Notes: generated by a model not told the origin, from the sequence alone. 64,000 nucleotides of DNA from [Mycobacterium] vasticus (GCF_020181595.1 NZ_CP084028.1:2043731-2107730), one strand, 5' to 3'; counted from the first letter of the stretch, positions 1-8,780 are shown. Translations and numbers: made by a program.

Positions 1-95
1 TCTACGAGCAGGCCAATGCTCATGGTCAGAAGGTGCAGACCGCCGGCAACAACATGGCCAACACCGACGCCTCGGTGGGCTCCAGCTGGGCCTGA
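1..95 (+). CDS. EsxN-like WXG100 protein, C-terminal end only (partial)
   Basis: This is the last 30 codons and stop of an EsxA-family (WXG100) protein whose start lies before the window. The encoded tail (IYEQANAHGQKV... to SSWA) is identical to the tail of the complete esxN-like gene at 8496-8780, so the family call is secure. Such proteins form a helical-hairpin heterodimer with an EsxB-type partner and are exported by ESX-5. It stands directly upstream of espG5, the place where esxM/esxN sit in the M. tuberculosis ESX-5 locus. A strong hairpin follows the stop codon. Confidence 0.9.
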   Translation, partial: YEQANAHGQKVQTAGNNMANTDASVGSSWA

Positions 96-97
96 CC
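1..97 (+). repeat. Exact duplicate of 8686-8782 (esxN 3' end)
   Basis: All 97 bases from the window edge to two bases past the stop codon are identical to 8686-8782, and similarity stops abruptly just after the stop. The repeat probably extends upstream of the window over the rest of the gene. Identity at synonymous positions suggests a recent duplication or gene conversion between the two esxN copies on either side of espG5-eccA5. Confidence 0.95.
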
Positions 98-115
98 AAA
101 ACCAGCAAAACGCAA

Positions 116-152
116 CGCGGCAGCACACCGACACCATCGGTGTGCTGCCGCG
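116..152 (+). terminator. Perfect 16-bp hairpin after esxN-like gene
   Basis: The arms cgcggcagcacaccga (116-131) and its exact reverse complement (137-152) enclose a five-base loop, 20 bases after the esxN stop. No U-run follows, which is common for mycobacterial terminators. It probably ends or attenuates transcription from the esx genes before espG5. A role in mRNA 3'-end stabilisation is the alternative. Confidence 0.75.
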
Positions 153-260
153 TGCTGCAATTTGTGGGGTGGTGCCGAGCGCCCCACGCGGCTGCGTGAT
201 CCAATAGCCAAGTACTCCGCGCGCCAACCACAGCGGACCACCCGGTAGAGGAGGGTAGTA

Positions 261-1169
261 ATGGACCCGAGTACCCGTACCGACATCACCGTCAACGTCG
301 AAGGCTTCTGGATGCTGCAGGCGTTGCTTGACATTCGCCACGTGGCCCCCGAGTTGCGTTGTCGGCCTTACGTTTCCACCGACTCGAGCGACTGGCTGTC
401 CGAGCATCCCGGTATGGCCGTGATGCGCGAACAGGGGATCGTCGTCGACGACCAGGTCAACGAGACCGTCGCCGCGCGGATGCGCGTGCTGGCCGCACCA
501 GACCTCGAGGTGGTGGCACTGCTGGCGCTGGGCAAGCTGCGCTACGGCGTCATTGAAGCCGACGACGGTGAGGAACCCGAACCTGGAACCCGCGACATTC
601 CCGACAACGAATTCCGGGTGCTACTCGCACGCCGGGGCGAGCACTGGGTCTCGGCCGTGCGGGTCGGCACCGACATCACCGTCGACGACGTCGCGGTGAC
701 CGATGCCGCCTCCATTGCGGCGCTGGTGATCGACGGCATGGAATCCATCCACCACGCCGATCCGGCCCAGATCACCGCGGTCAACGTTCCGATGGAAGAG
801 ATGCTCGAGGCGACCCAGAGCTGGCAGGACTCGGGCTTCAACATCTTCACCGGGGGAGACCTGCGCAGAATGGGCATCAGCGCCGCCACTGTCGCGGCCC
901 TGGGCCAGGCGCTGTCCGAGCCCGCCGCGGAGGCCGCCGTGTATGCGCGGCAATACCGCGACGACGCCAAAGGCCCCAGTGCGTCGGTGCTGTCGCTCAA
1001 AGACGGATCCGGCGGCCGGATCGCGCTGTATCAACAGGCGCGTACCGCCGGGTCGGGCGAAGCCTGGCTGGCGATCTGCCCGGCAACCCCGCAGCTGGTC
1101 CAGGTGGGTGTGAAGACCGTTCTGGACACGTTGCCCTACGGCGCGTGGAAAACGCACCGCAGAGTCTAG
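261..1169 (+). CDS. espG5: EspG5, ESX-5 PE-PPE chaperone
   Basis: The 302-residue product matches the size and sequence of EspG5 (ESX secretion-associated protein family, PF14011). EspG proteins are cytosolic chaperones that bind the tip of PPE proteins in PE-PPE heterodimers, keep them soluble and route them to their own ESX system. The ATG at 261 follows a good ribosome site (gaggagggtag). The gene lies between an esxN-like gene and eccD5, the ESX-5 order, and the PE/PPE genes further downstream are its likely clients. There is no signal peptide or membrane segment. The numeric suffix rests on the whole gene order rather than on this protein alone. Confidence 0.92.
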   Translation: MDPSTRTDITVNVEGFWMLQALLDIRHVAPELRCRPYVSTDSSDWLSEHPGMAVMREQGIVVDDQVNETVAARMRVLAAPDLEVVALLALGKLRYGVIEADDGEEPEPGTRDIPDNEFRVLLARRGEHWVSAVRVGTDITVDDVAVTDAASIAALVIDGMESIHHADPAQITAVNVPMEEMLEATQSWQDSGFNIFTGGDLRRMGISAATVAALGQALSEPAAEAAVYARQYRDDAKGPSASVLSLKDGSGGRIALYQQARTAGSGEAWLAICPATPQLVQVGVKTVLDTLPYGAWKTHRRV

Positions 1170-1351
1170 AGCTGGGTATTGGCGCCGTCCGCCGAAAACC
1201 GGGTAACGCAGCAGGATTGCGGATAAACCAGGGTTCGTGCGAATAACAGGCAATGCCTTTAGAATTGGACGGACTTTTAAATTATGACGAATTGCGAGGG
1301 GACACTGATGGGTTCCGTGGGATCCGTATTAGTCGGCCAAGGGGTGGGCCA

Positions 1352-2866
1352 GTGACGGCGGCGATCGAATCCGGCCAACAGGGCGGTGAACTCTCGCCGT
1401 CGGCGCCCCGGTCGGTGGTGGTCGGAGTCATGGCCGGCGACGGTGTCCAGATCGGGACGCTGCTGGACGCCGACGCTCCGGTCTCGGTGATGCTGGACCC
1501 GCTGCTCAAGGTGATCAACGGCCGGCTGCAGGAACTCGAAGAGCCCGGGCTGGAATCCCAGGGACGCGGCCGCTGGGTGCTGTGTCTGGTAGACGGCACC
1601 GCGTTGCGGCCGAACCAATCACTGACCGAACAAGACGTGTACGACGGCGACCGGCTGTGGCTGCGATTCATCGAGGACCGGGAGCGCCGCTCGCCGGTCA
1701 TCGAGCACATCTCGACCGCGGTGTCGGTCAACCTGGCCAAACGTTTCGCCCCGGTGAACTCGGTGACCGCCGTCCGGGTCGGGGTGGCCACGCTGGCGAC
1801 CGGCGTGCTGCTGGCCACCGGGCTGCTGGCCGCGTGGCGCTACGGGCATGACACCTGGCTGACGTCGGCGTTCAGCGCGGGTCTGGCGTTTCTGGTGCTG
1901 ATCGCCGCCGCGCTGATCCTGCTGCAGGCGCGCAATGCGTCCGATCGCGGCGTCGGCGACACGCTGCTGGCCAGCGGGCTGGCGCCGTTGGTGGTGGCGG
2001 CTGCGGCCGCGGTGCCCGGCCCGGTCGGCGCCGCCCACGCCGCGCTGGGGTTCGGCGTCGCCGGAATCGCCGCGCTGGCCGTCATCCGGCTCACCGGCCG
2101 TCAGTTGGCCGGCTACACCGCCGTTGCGGTTATCAGCGCGGCGGTGACGTTCGCCGGTGTGCTGCGGATGCTGGTCATGACCGGCGCGGTGACCCTGATG
2201 GCCACGGTGTATCTGGTCTGCGTGCTGGCCTATCAATGGGCGCCGTCGGCGTCGCGCTGGCTGGCCGGTCTGCGGTTGCCGGTCTTCCCTTCGGCCACCA
2301 GCCGCTGGGTCTTCGAGGCGCGCCCCGACCTGCCGACCACGGTGGTGACCCGCGAAGGCGGTCCGCCGGTTCTGGAGGGCCCGGAGTCGGTTCGCGAGGT
2401 GGTGCTGCGTGCCGAGCGGGCCAGGTCGTTCCTGACCGGTCTGCTGACGGGGCTGGGTGTTCTGGTGATCGTCTGCATCACCGGCCTGGCCGACCCACAC
2501 TCCGACAAGGCCTGGCTGGCCGTTCTGCTGGCCTCGCTGACGGCCGGCTTCCTGGTGCTGCGGGGACGTTCCTTCCGGGACCGCTGGCAGGCGGTCACGG
2601 TGACACTGAGCGGTCTGGTGATCGTCGCGGCCGTCGTGGTGCGCTTCGTGGTGGTGCTGTGGTCGCCCACGGCCCTGTCGGTCGGCGTCTCGGTGCTGGT
2701 GCTGGTGCCGATGTTCGGGCTGCTGTCCGCGGTCATCGTGCCGAACACCATCTACAGCCCGCTGTTCCGCAAGTTCGTCGAGTGGATCGAATACCTGTGC
2801 CTGATGCCACTGTTCCCGCTCGCGCTGTGGTTGATGAATACCTATGAAGCCATCCGATACCGGTAG
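1352..2866 (+). CDS. eccD5: EccD5, ESX-5 membrane channel component
   Basis: This 504-residue protein has a ubiquitin-like N-terminal domain (about residues 1-110, with the motif GVMAGDGVQIG near the start), then roughly eleven hydrophobic segments, ending in the conserved tail LWLMNTYEAIRYR. EccD subunits are the largest membrane constituents of the type VII inner-membrane complex, two per protomer. I chose the GTG at 1352 because it gives almost exactly the length of M. tuberculosis EccD5 (503) and follows an aaggggtggg ribosome site. An in-frame ATG at 1253 would add 33 non-conserved residues. The end overlaps the mycP5 start by 23 bases, which suggests translational coupling. Confidence 0.93.
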   Translation: MTAAIESGQQGGELSPSAPRSVVVGVMAGDGVQIGTLLDADAPVSVMLDPLLKVINGRLQELEEPGLESQGRGRWVLCLVDGTALRPNQSLTEQDVYDGDRLWLRFIEDRERRSPVIEHISTAVSVNLAKRFAPVNSVTAVRVGVATLATGVLLATGLLAAWRYGHDTWLTSAFSAGLAFLVLIAAALILLQARNASDRGVGDTLLASGLAPLVVAAAAAVPGPVGAAHAALGFGVAGIAALAVIRLTGRQLAGYTAVAVISAAVTFAGVLRMLVMTGAVTLMATVYLVCVLAYQWAPSASRWLAGLRLPVFPSATSRWVFEARPDLPTTVVTREGGPPVLEGPESVREVVLRAERARSFLTGLLTGLGVLVIVCITGLADPHSDKAWLAVLLASLTAGFLVLRGRSFRDRWQAVTVTLSGLVIVAAVVVRFVVVLWSPTALSVGVSVLVLVPMFGLLSAVIVPNTIYSPLFRKFVEWIEYLCLMPLFPLALWLMNTYEAIRYR

Positions 2867-4667
2867 GGGCGCAGGTCGGCTGCAGCGCACCGCCGCTGTC
2901 GGCGCGGCTTCGGTAATGCTGGCCTGTGGTTCGCTGGCGGGGATGCCCGTCGCGGGCGCGGTCGAACGGCCGGTGATCGACCCCGCGGCGCTGCCTCCGG
3001 ACAGCCCGCCGGGTCCGCCGCAGGCGATGCGGCAGACCTCGTACTGCACCGAGGTCGGCGTGCTGCCCGGCACCGACTTCCGGGTGCAGCCCGCCTATCT
3101 GGACATGCTCAATCTCCCGGAGGCGTGGAAGTTCGGCCGCGGCGGCGGTGTGACCGTCGCCGTCATCGACACCGGCGTGACCCCGCATCCGCGGTTGCCG
3201 AACCTGACCGGCGGCGGCGACTACGTGATGGCCGGCGGTGACGGACTGTCGGACTGTGATGCGCACGGCACGCTGGTGGCATCGTTGATCGCCGGTATGC
3301 CGGACAACGGGGTGACGCCGCTGCCGCCGCCGCGCCAGACCCGCCGGCCCCCGTCGGTTCCCACCAACGAACCCACGCCCACACCGGTGACGCCGCAGAC
3401 GACCATCCTGGTGATGCCGCCCCCCCAGGCGCCACCGCCACCGCCACCGGCTGAAGGCGAGGAGCCACCGCCCGGCGGCGCGGCTCCGGCACCGCCTCCT
3501 CCGCAGGCTCCGCCTCCCGCGCAGGCTCCGCCTCCCGCGCAGGCTCCGGGTCCCGCACCGGGCCCCGCACCGGGTCCGAATGCTGCGGCATCGTCGGGCT
3601 ACACCGGCGGTGGCACCGGTACGGTGCGTTCGGCAGAAGGCAAGGGCCGCGGCCGCACGGCGCCGGTCGACTTCCGCGCGCCAGCCGCGCCGCCGCCCGT
3701 GGGAGGGCCCGATGCGTTCAGCGGCGTGGCGCCCGACGTGCACCTGATCTCCATCCGGCAGAACAGCCAGGCCTTCGGCCCCAAGGAGCCGTTCGGCGAC
3801 GGTCAGGACCCGCAACTGCGCGAGAAGAACGACGGTCTGCGGACCATGGCGCGCGCGATCGTGCACGCCGCCAACATGGGTGCCCAGGTCATCAACATCT
3901 CCAACGCGGTATGCATGAACGTGCGGACGATGATCGATCAGGCGGACCTGGGCGCGGCCGTGCGCTACGCCGCCGTCGAGAAGAACGTGGTGATCGTCGC
4001 TGCCGCCGGTGACGCCAGTTGGCGGGACTGCAAGCAGAATCCCGTCTACAACGCGATGCGCCCCGACGACCCTCGGGACTGGAACGGCGTCAACACGGTG
4101 GTGACGCCGGCTTGGTACGACGAGTACGTGCTGACCGTCGGCGCGGTGGACTCCGGTGGCGCGCCGCTGAGCAAGACCAGTGTCGCCGGCCCGTGGGTGT
4201 CGATCGCCGCGCCCGGCACCGACATCGAAGGCCTGTCCGCTCGCGACGACGGCCTGATGAACGCGGTCGACGGCCCGGAGAACTCCCTGCTGGTGCCCTC
4301 AGGTACCAGCTTCTCGACGGCCATAGTCGCGGGAGTGGCGGCGCTGGTGCGCGCCAAGTATCCGGAACTGTCGTCCCATCAGGTGATCAACCGGCTGATC
4401 CGCACCGCCCGGCAGCCGGCCCGCGGTGTCGACAACGTCGTCGGGTACGGAATCATCGACCCGGTGGCCGCTCTGACATGGGACGTTCCCGATGTTCCGG
4501 CACAGCCGGTCGAACGGTTGTCGGCGCCGCTGGCGGTTCCGCCGATGCCGCCGGAACGTGACATGACCCCGGCGTGGGTCGCCGGGGCAGGGTTGCTGGC
4601 CGCGGTGGCGGCGGCCGGTGTGGCATTGGGAGTGGCAGCATTGCGACGATCCCGTAGAAATCGATGA
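2844..4667 (+). CDS. mycP5: MycP5 mycosin, ESX-5 subtilisin-like protease
   Basis: This 607-residue subtilase has an N-terminal signal segment (about 15-40), then catalytic Asp109 (VAVIDTG), His141 (DAHGTLVAS) and Ser489 (GTSFSTA). A single C-terminal membrane helix (about 572-600) is followed by a basic RRSRRNR tail. It should be anchored with its protease domain in the periplasm, where mycosins stabilise the ESX membrane complex. Between His and Ser lies a long Pro/Ala/Gly-rich insert (about 158-290), the mycosin loop 5, with tandem PPPAQA units. It is slightly longer than M. tuberculosis MycP5 (585), and the difference lies in this loop. The gene overlaps eccD5 and is followed 16 bases later by eccE5. 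Confidence 0.95.
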   Translation: MKPSDTGRGAGRLQRTAAVGAASVMLACGSLAGMPVAGAVERPVIDPAALPPDSPPGPPQAMRQTSYCTEVGVLPGTDFRVQPAYLDMLNLPEAWKFGRGGGVTVAVIDTGVTPHPRLPNLTGGGDYVMAGGDGLSDCDAHGTLVASLIAGMPDNGVTPLPPPRQTRRPPSVPTNEPTPTPVTPQTTILVMPPPQAPPPPPPAEGEEPPPGGAAPAPPPPQAPPPAQAPPPAQAPGPAPGPAPGPNAAASSGYTGGGTGTVRSAEGKGRGRTAPVDFRAPAAPPPVGGPDAFSGVAPDVHLISIRQNSQAFGPKEPFGDGQDPQLREKNDGLRTMARAIVHAANMGAQVINISNAVCMNVRTMIDQADLGAAVRYAAVEKNVVIVAAAGDASWRDCKQNPVYNAMRPDDPRDWNGVNTVVTPAWYDEYVLTVGAVDSGGAPLSKTSVAGPWVSIAAPGTDIEGLSARDDGLMNAVDGPENSLLVPSGTSFSTAIVAGVAALVRAKYPELSSHQVINRLIRTARQPARGVDNVVGYGIIDPVAALTWDVPDVPAQPVERLSAPLAVPPMPPERDMTPAWVAGAGLLAAVAAAGVALGVAALRRSRRNR

Positions 4668-4683
4668 AGGTACAGCGGAACCG

Positions 4684-5853
4684 ATGAAGGCACAGCACGC
4701 ATTAGGTCTGAACCTCTCCTGGGCACGGGTGACCATTGTCTTTCTGATCGACATGGGGATCCTGGTCCTGGCCGGTCGCTGGCCCGGCAACGCGCAGGAC
4801 GCCGTCTACGCGTGGTGGGCGGGCGTCGGGGTCGCGGTGTTGGTCGCACTCATCGCATTGCTCACCTATCGGCGGATGCCGGTCAGCACGATCTGGGCGG
4901 CCTGGTTCGCCGATCAGTTCGCCGACCCGGAGGAGGCCCTGCAGCGGGGCCGAACCCCCGCGGTCGATCATCACCGTAAGTTCGGCCGCGAGGCGGTCGG
5001 CATGCGCGAACACCAGGGCCAACTGGTGACCGCGATCGCGGTCGGCGGGCGACCGGCGCCCGCCACCGGACGGCACCGCCGCTCCACCGAACCGATGACG
5101 CTGCCGGCGGAGCGCCTCGCCGCCGGGCTGCGCCAGTTCGACGTGCGGCTGGACAGCGTCGACATCGTCTCGGTGGGCACGCGCAGTGCTCCGCGGAGCA
5201 CCGAAGACGCCGACGCCGAGGACTCCGGTTCGATGCCCGATCACCGGTCCACCTGGGTGGTGCTGCGGATGGACCCGCAGCACAACGTCAATGCAGTGGC
5301 CGCGCGTGACTCGTTGGCCTCGACCCTGGCGGCGGCGACCGAGCGACTGGCGGAGGAGCTCGACGGACGTCAGCTCAGCGCGCAGGTGGTTCGGGCCGAC
5401 GAGTTCGAGGCGATCGACGAGGCCGTGCTGGCCGGTGTGGAGGCCTCCCAGCTGCGGCACCGGCTGTTCCGTGCACGGCCGGCCGGATTTGTCACGGCCC
5501 TGTGGATGTCGCCGGGAGACATCTCCGCGGACAACATCGAGCACCTGTGGTACCCCGAGACCGACGCGACTGTGGTGACGGTGCGACTGGCGCCCGGCCG
5601 TGGCCGCACGACCGAGATTTCGGTGTTGGTGCGCTACGACAGCGCCGAGAAGCTGAGCAAGGGCGTGCGGGCCGCACTGAACCGGTTCGTGGGCCGGCGT
5701 CAACTGGACGCGGTCTGTGCCAGTCTCCCGGCACCCACCGCGCACCGGCGGATGGTGGTGCCGGGCCGGGATCTGGAAGACGGTGAACACCTGCCGATTT
5801 CGGTGGACGAGGTGGTCGAGTACGCGAGCCCCGCGTCCGGGGCGCGTTCGTGA
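4684..5853 (+). CDS. eccE5: EccE5, ESX-5 membrane complex component
   Basis: The 389-residue product begins MKAQ, like M. tuberculosis EccE5, has two membrane helices (about 15-33 and 43-62) and a long soluble domain containing LRQFDVRLDSVDIVSV, a conserved EccE segment. EccE sits at the periphery of the ESX inner-membrane complex. An in-frame ATG exists at 4618 inside mycP5, but the ATG at 4684 follows a gaagg ribosome site and fits the family start. The stop overlaps the eccA5 GTG (gtga), so mycP5, eccE5 and eccA5 form one coupled operon. Confidence 0.92.
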   Translation: MKAQHALGLNLSWARVTIVFLIDMGILVLAGRWPGNAQDAVYAWWAGVGVAVLVALIALLTYRRMPVSTIWAAWFADQFADPEEALQRGRTPAVDHHRKFGREAVGMREHQGQLVTAIAVGGRPAPATGRHRRSTEPMTLPAERLAAGLRQFDVRLDSVDIVSVGTRSAPRSTEDADAEDSGSMPDHRSTWVVLRMDPQHNVNAVAARDSLASTLAAATERLAEELDGRQLSAQVVRADEFEAIDEAVLAGVEASQLRHRLFRARPAGFVTALWMSPGDISADNIEHLWYPETDATVVTVRLAPGRGRTTEISVLVRYDSAEKLSKGVRAALNRFVGRRQLDAVCASLPAPTAHRRMVVPGRDLEDGEHLPISVDEVVEYASPASGARS

Positions 5854-7679
5854 CAGGACCGTCGGCGACATCGGACGCCCGCAACGCGATGGTCGCGGGC
5901 ATGCTTGCCTCCGGCATCTCGGTCAATGGGCTGCAGCCAAGCAATAACCCACAGGTCGCTCTGCAGATGTTCACCACCGCCAGCTCGATCGACCCGGGCA
6001 TGTGCGATGCCTGGCTGGCGCGGGTGCTGGCCGGTGATTCCGACATCGAGACGCTGTCCAACGCCTGGGCGACGGTGCGGACCTTCGGATGGGAGACCCG
6101 GCGGCTGGGCCTGTCGGACCTGGAGTTCCGGCCGGAAGTCTCCGACGGGATGTTCCTGCGGCTGATGGTCACCAGCGTGGAGTCGCTGGCGGCCGCCTAC
6201 GCCGCCGCGCTGGCCGAAGCCAAGCGGTACGCGGAGGCCGCGAAGCTGCTCGACGGGGTCGAGCCGCGGAACCCCTTTGAGAAAGAGCTGGTCGACTATG
6301 TGCGCGGCCTGCTGTACTTCCGGACCGGTCGCTGGCCCGACGTGCTCAACCAGTTCCCGGCGGCTGCCCCATGGCGTCAACCCGAACTGAAGGCGGCGGC
6401 CGCTGCGATGGCAACCACGGCGCTGGCCTCGCTGGGGGTGTTCGAGGAGGCGACCCGCCGCGCCCAGGAGGCCATCGAGGGCGACCGGGTTCCCGGCGCC
6501 GCCAACGTTGCGCTCTACACCCAGGGCATGTGCCTGCGGCACCTGGGCCGCGAAGACGAGGCCACCGAACTGCTGCGTCGCGTCTACTCGCGGGACTCGA
6601 AGTTCGCACCGGCCCGCGAGGCACTCGACAATCCGGACTATCGGCTGATCCTGACCGATCCGGAGACCATCGAGGCCCGCACCGACCCGTGGGATCCCGA
6701 CAGCGCCCCGACCCGCGAACAGGCGGAGGCCGATCGGCACGCTGCCGAGGCCGCCCGCTACCTGGCCGAGGGCGACGCGGAACTGGCCGCCATGCTCGGC
6801 ATGGAGCAGGCCAAGCGGGAGATCAAGCTGATCAAGGCGACCACCAAGGTGAATCTGGCGCGCGCCAAGATGAACCTGCCGGTCCCGGTGACCTCCCGTC
6901 ATACCCTGCTGCTCGGTCCGCCCGGCACCGGCAAGACGTCGGTGGCCCGCGCCTTCACCAAGCAGTTGTGCGGCCTCACGGTGCTGCGCAAGCCGCTCGT
7001 CGTGGAGACCAACCGGTCCAAGTTGCTGGGCCGCTACATGGCGGATGCGGAGAAGAACACCGAGGAGTTGCTCGAAGGGGCGCTCGGCGGTGCGGTGTTC
7101 TTCGACGAGATGCACACCCTGCATGAAAGCGGCTACAGCCAGGGCGACGCCTACGGCAACGCGATCATCAACACGCTGCTGCTCTACATGGAGAACCATC
7201 GCGACGAGCTGGTGGTGTTCGGCGCCGGCTACGCCAACGCCATGGACAAGATGCTCGAGGTGAACCAGGGTCTGCGGCGACGTTTTTCGACCGTGATCGA
7301 GTTCTACAGCTACACCCCGCCCGAACTGCTGGAACTGACCAAGATGATGGGGGCGGAGAACGAGGACGTGGTCAGCGACCAAGCGGTCGAGGGATTGCTG
7401 CCGTCGTATCAGAAGTTCTACGCCGATGAGAACTACTCTGAGGACGGCGATCTGATTCGCGGCATCGATGTCCTGGGCAACGCGGGCTTTGTGCGCAACG
7501 TGGTGGAAAAGGCGCGGGATCACCGCAGCTTCCGTCTGGATGACTCCGAACTGGATGCCGTGCTGGCCGGCGATGTCACCGAGTTCAGCGAGGAGTGGCT
7601 GCACAAGTTCAAGGAACTGACCCGTGAAGACCTCGCCGAAGGGCTCAGCGCGGCGGTGGCCGAGAAAAAGCCGGGCTGA
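5850..7679 (+). CDS. eccA5: EccA5, ESX-5 AAA+ ATPase
   Basis: This is a 609-residue cytosolic AAA+ ATPase of the CbxX/CfxQ type. The N-terminal third to half (about 1-270) is a TPR-like helical domain. The AAA+ module carries Walker A GPPGTGKT (356-363) and Walker B AVFFDE (415-420), followed by GLRRRFSTVIEF, which holds the arginine finger region. EccA proteins are thought to act on EspG-bound PE-PPE substrates before export. The length matches M. tuberculosis EccA5 (610). The GTG start overlaps the eccE5 stop by four bases. It is the last gene of the machinery block; a 169-base gap with its own promoter precedes the substrate cassette. Confidence 0.95.
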   Translation: MTGPSATSDARNAMVAGMLASGISVNGLQPSNNPQVALQMFTTASSIDPGMCDAWLARVLAGDSDIETLSNAWATVRTFGWETRRLGLSDLEFRPEVSDGMFLRLMVTSVESLAAAYAAALAEAKRYAEAAKLLDGVEPRNPFEKELVDYVRGLLYFRTGRWPDVLNQFPAAAPWRQPELKAAAAAMATTALASLGVFEEATRRAQEAIEGDRVPGAANVALYTQGMCLRHLGREDEATELLRRVYSRDSKFAPAREALDNPDYRLILTDPETIEARTDPWDPDSAPTREQAEADRHAAEAARYLAEGDAELAAMLGMEQAKREIKLIKATTKVNLARAKMNLPVPVTSRHTLLLGPPGTGKTSVARAFTKQLCGLTVLRKPLVVETNRSKLLGRYMADAEKNTEELLEGALGGAVFFDEMHTLHESGYSQGDAYGNAIINTLLLYMENHRDELVVFGAGYANAMDKMLEVNQGLRRRFSTVIEFYSYTPPELLELTKMMGAENEDVVSDQAVEGLLPSYQKFYADENYSEDGDLIRGIDVLGNAGFVRNVVEKARDHRSFRLDDSELDAVLAGDVTEFSEEWLHKFKELTREDLAEGLSAAVAEKKPG

Positions 7680-7732
7680 TCACCGACAGCTAGCCCGCAG
7701 CGTATTCACAGCATCGGGCAGGTTCATTCAAG

Positions 7733-7761
7733 TTGACGCCTGCCGACGCCAGTGCCACCAT
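7733..7761 (+). promoter_or_regulatory. Candidate SigA promoter for the PE-esx-PPE cassette
   Basis: TTGACG at 7733-7738 and CACCAT at 7756-7761 are separated by 17 bases in the eccA5-PE gap. The -35 is a near-perfect consensus; the -10 keeps only the A and final T typical of mycobacterial TANNNT elements. It would give a leader of about 80 bases before the PE gene and allow substrates to be expressed separately from the machinery. Confidence 0.5.
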
Positions 7762-7848
7762 GGCGCAGACAGCGAGGCCGATTCGTCCGTGGCACCCGCT
7801 GCTGTTTTCTTCAATCGTGTTGTGTTGGTCGGGCGCTGAGGAGGTCCC

Positions 7849-8148
7849 ATGAGCTTTGTGAATGCGCAACCGGAGGCGCTGACCTCCGCTGCCGGAAACC
7901 TGGCGGCGATCGGCTCTGCGCTCAGTGCTCAGAACGCGGCCGCAGCCACTCCCACCACGGGCGTCGTTCCGGCTGCCGCAGATGAGGTTTCGGCGCTGAC
8001 CGCGGCGCAGTTCGCCGCGCACGCCAGCATGTACCAGGCGATCAGCGCCCAGGCCGAAGCCATCCACCAGGCGTTCGTCGCCACCTTGAACACCAGCGCC
8101 AACTCGTACGCGGCGACTGAGGCAGCCAACGCGGCCTCGGCCGGATAA
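7849..8148 (+). CDS. PE family protein (PE18/PE19-like), ESX-5 substrate
   Basis: This 99-residue protein consists only of the PE domain: it starts MSFVNAQPEAL with Pro-Glu at positions 8-9, has two long Ala-rich helices, and ends with the export signal YxxxD/E as YAATE. It resembles the short ESX-5 PE proteins PE18/PE19. Such proteins pair with a PPE partner, are bound by EspG5 and are secreted through ESX-5. A gaggagg ribosome site precedes the ATG. The next genes encode EsxM/EsxN-like proteins and three PPE proteins, which offer several possible partners. Confidence 0.92.
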   Translation: MSFVNAQPEALTSAAGNLAAIGSALSAQNAAAATPTTGVVPAAADEVSALTAAQFAAHASMYQAISAQAEAIHQAFVATLNTSANSYAATEAANAASAG

Positions 8149-8184
8149 CTTACAGCACAACAACTTTGGAGCAGGGAGAACATC

Positions 8185-8481
8185 ATGGCTACACGTTTTA
8201 TGACGGACCCGGACGCGATGCGGGCGATGGCGGGTCGGTTCGATGTGCATGCGCAGACCGTTGAGGATGAGGCGCGTCGGATGTGGGCGTCGTCGACCAA
8301 TATCTCGGGTGCGGGTTGGGGTGGTCTGGCGGAGCGGACCTCGATGGACACCATGGGTCAGATGCAGACTGCGTTTCGCAACATCGTGACGATGCTGCAT
8401 GGTGTGCGCGATGGTCTGATCCGCGATGCCAACCACTACGAGAGCCAGGAAGCTGCGTCGCAGCAGATCCTGGGCAGCTAG
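8185..8481 (+). CDS. EsxM-like (CFP-10 family) WXG100 protein
   Basis: This 98-residue protein has the WXG turn (GAGWGGLAE) and the C-terminal secretion signal YxxxE (YESQE). Its size and sequence match the EsxJ/K/M/P/W subfamily (98 residues) that pairs with EsxI/L/N/O/V proteins. The partner gene starts 14 bases downstream. The pair should form a helical heterodimer exported by ESX-5, with this subunit carrying the targeting signal. Codons ending in T (GGT, GAT, CGT) are more frequent here than in the neighbouring ecc genes. The numbered symbol cannot be assigned with confidence because the subfamily is nearly identical among its members. Confidence 0.9.
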   Translation: MATRFMTDPDAMRAMAGRFDVHAQTVEDEARRMWASSTNISGAGWGGLAERTSMDTMGQMQTAFRNIVTMLHGVRDGLIRDANHYESQEAASQQILGS

Positions 8482-8495
8482 GGAGGATTAGGAAG

Positions 8496-8780
8496 ATGTC
8501 GATCAACTACCAGTTCGGTGATGTCAACGCTCACGGCGCGTTGATCCGTGCCCAGGCTGCTTCGTTGGAGGCTGAGCACCAGGCGATCGTGCACGATGTG
8601 CTGGCCGCGGGTGATTTCTGGGGTGGTTCGGGTTCGGTGGCGTGCCAGGAGTTCGTGTCCCAGTTGGGTCGCAACTTCGCGGTGATCTACGAGCAGGCCA
8701 ATGCTCATGGTCAGAAGGTGCAGACCGCCGGCAACAACATGGCCAACACCGACGCCTCGGTGGGCTCCAGCTGGGCCTGA
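8496..8780 (+). CDS. EsxN-like (ESAT-6 family) WXG100 protein
   Basis: This 94-residue product begins MSINYQFGDVNAHGALI and contains the WGG turn, exactly the length and sequence type of the EsxI/L/N/O/V group. It is the partner of the preceding EsxM-like protein. The ATG at 8496 follows a ggaggattaggaag ribosome region and gives the family length; the open frame continues upstream but not as a conserved protein. Its last 95 bases are identical to the truncated copy at 1-95, so the genome carries at least two near-identical esxN genes flanking espG5-eccA5. Confidence 0.92.
   Translation: MSINYQFGDVNAHGALIRAQAASLEAEHQAIVHDVLAAGDFWGGSGSVACQEFVSQLGRNFAVIYEQANAHGQKVQTAGNNMANTDASVGSSWA

Noticed and set aside
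1253..1351. N-terminal extension of eccD5
   Set aside because: The segment is AT-rich and unlike EccD5; length and ribosome site favour 1352. Kept only as a possible longer isoform.
3505..3560. Short direct repeats (ctccgcctcccgcgcagg) resembling an array
   Set aside because: These are in-frame Pro/Ala codons of the mycosin loop, without spacers of CRISPR size.
5700..7604. Minus-strand open frame of about 634 codons opposite eccA5
   Set aside because: Composition is typical of a shadow frame; eccE5 and eccA5 on the other strand are fully conserved.
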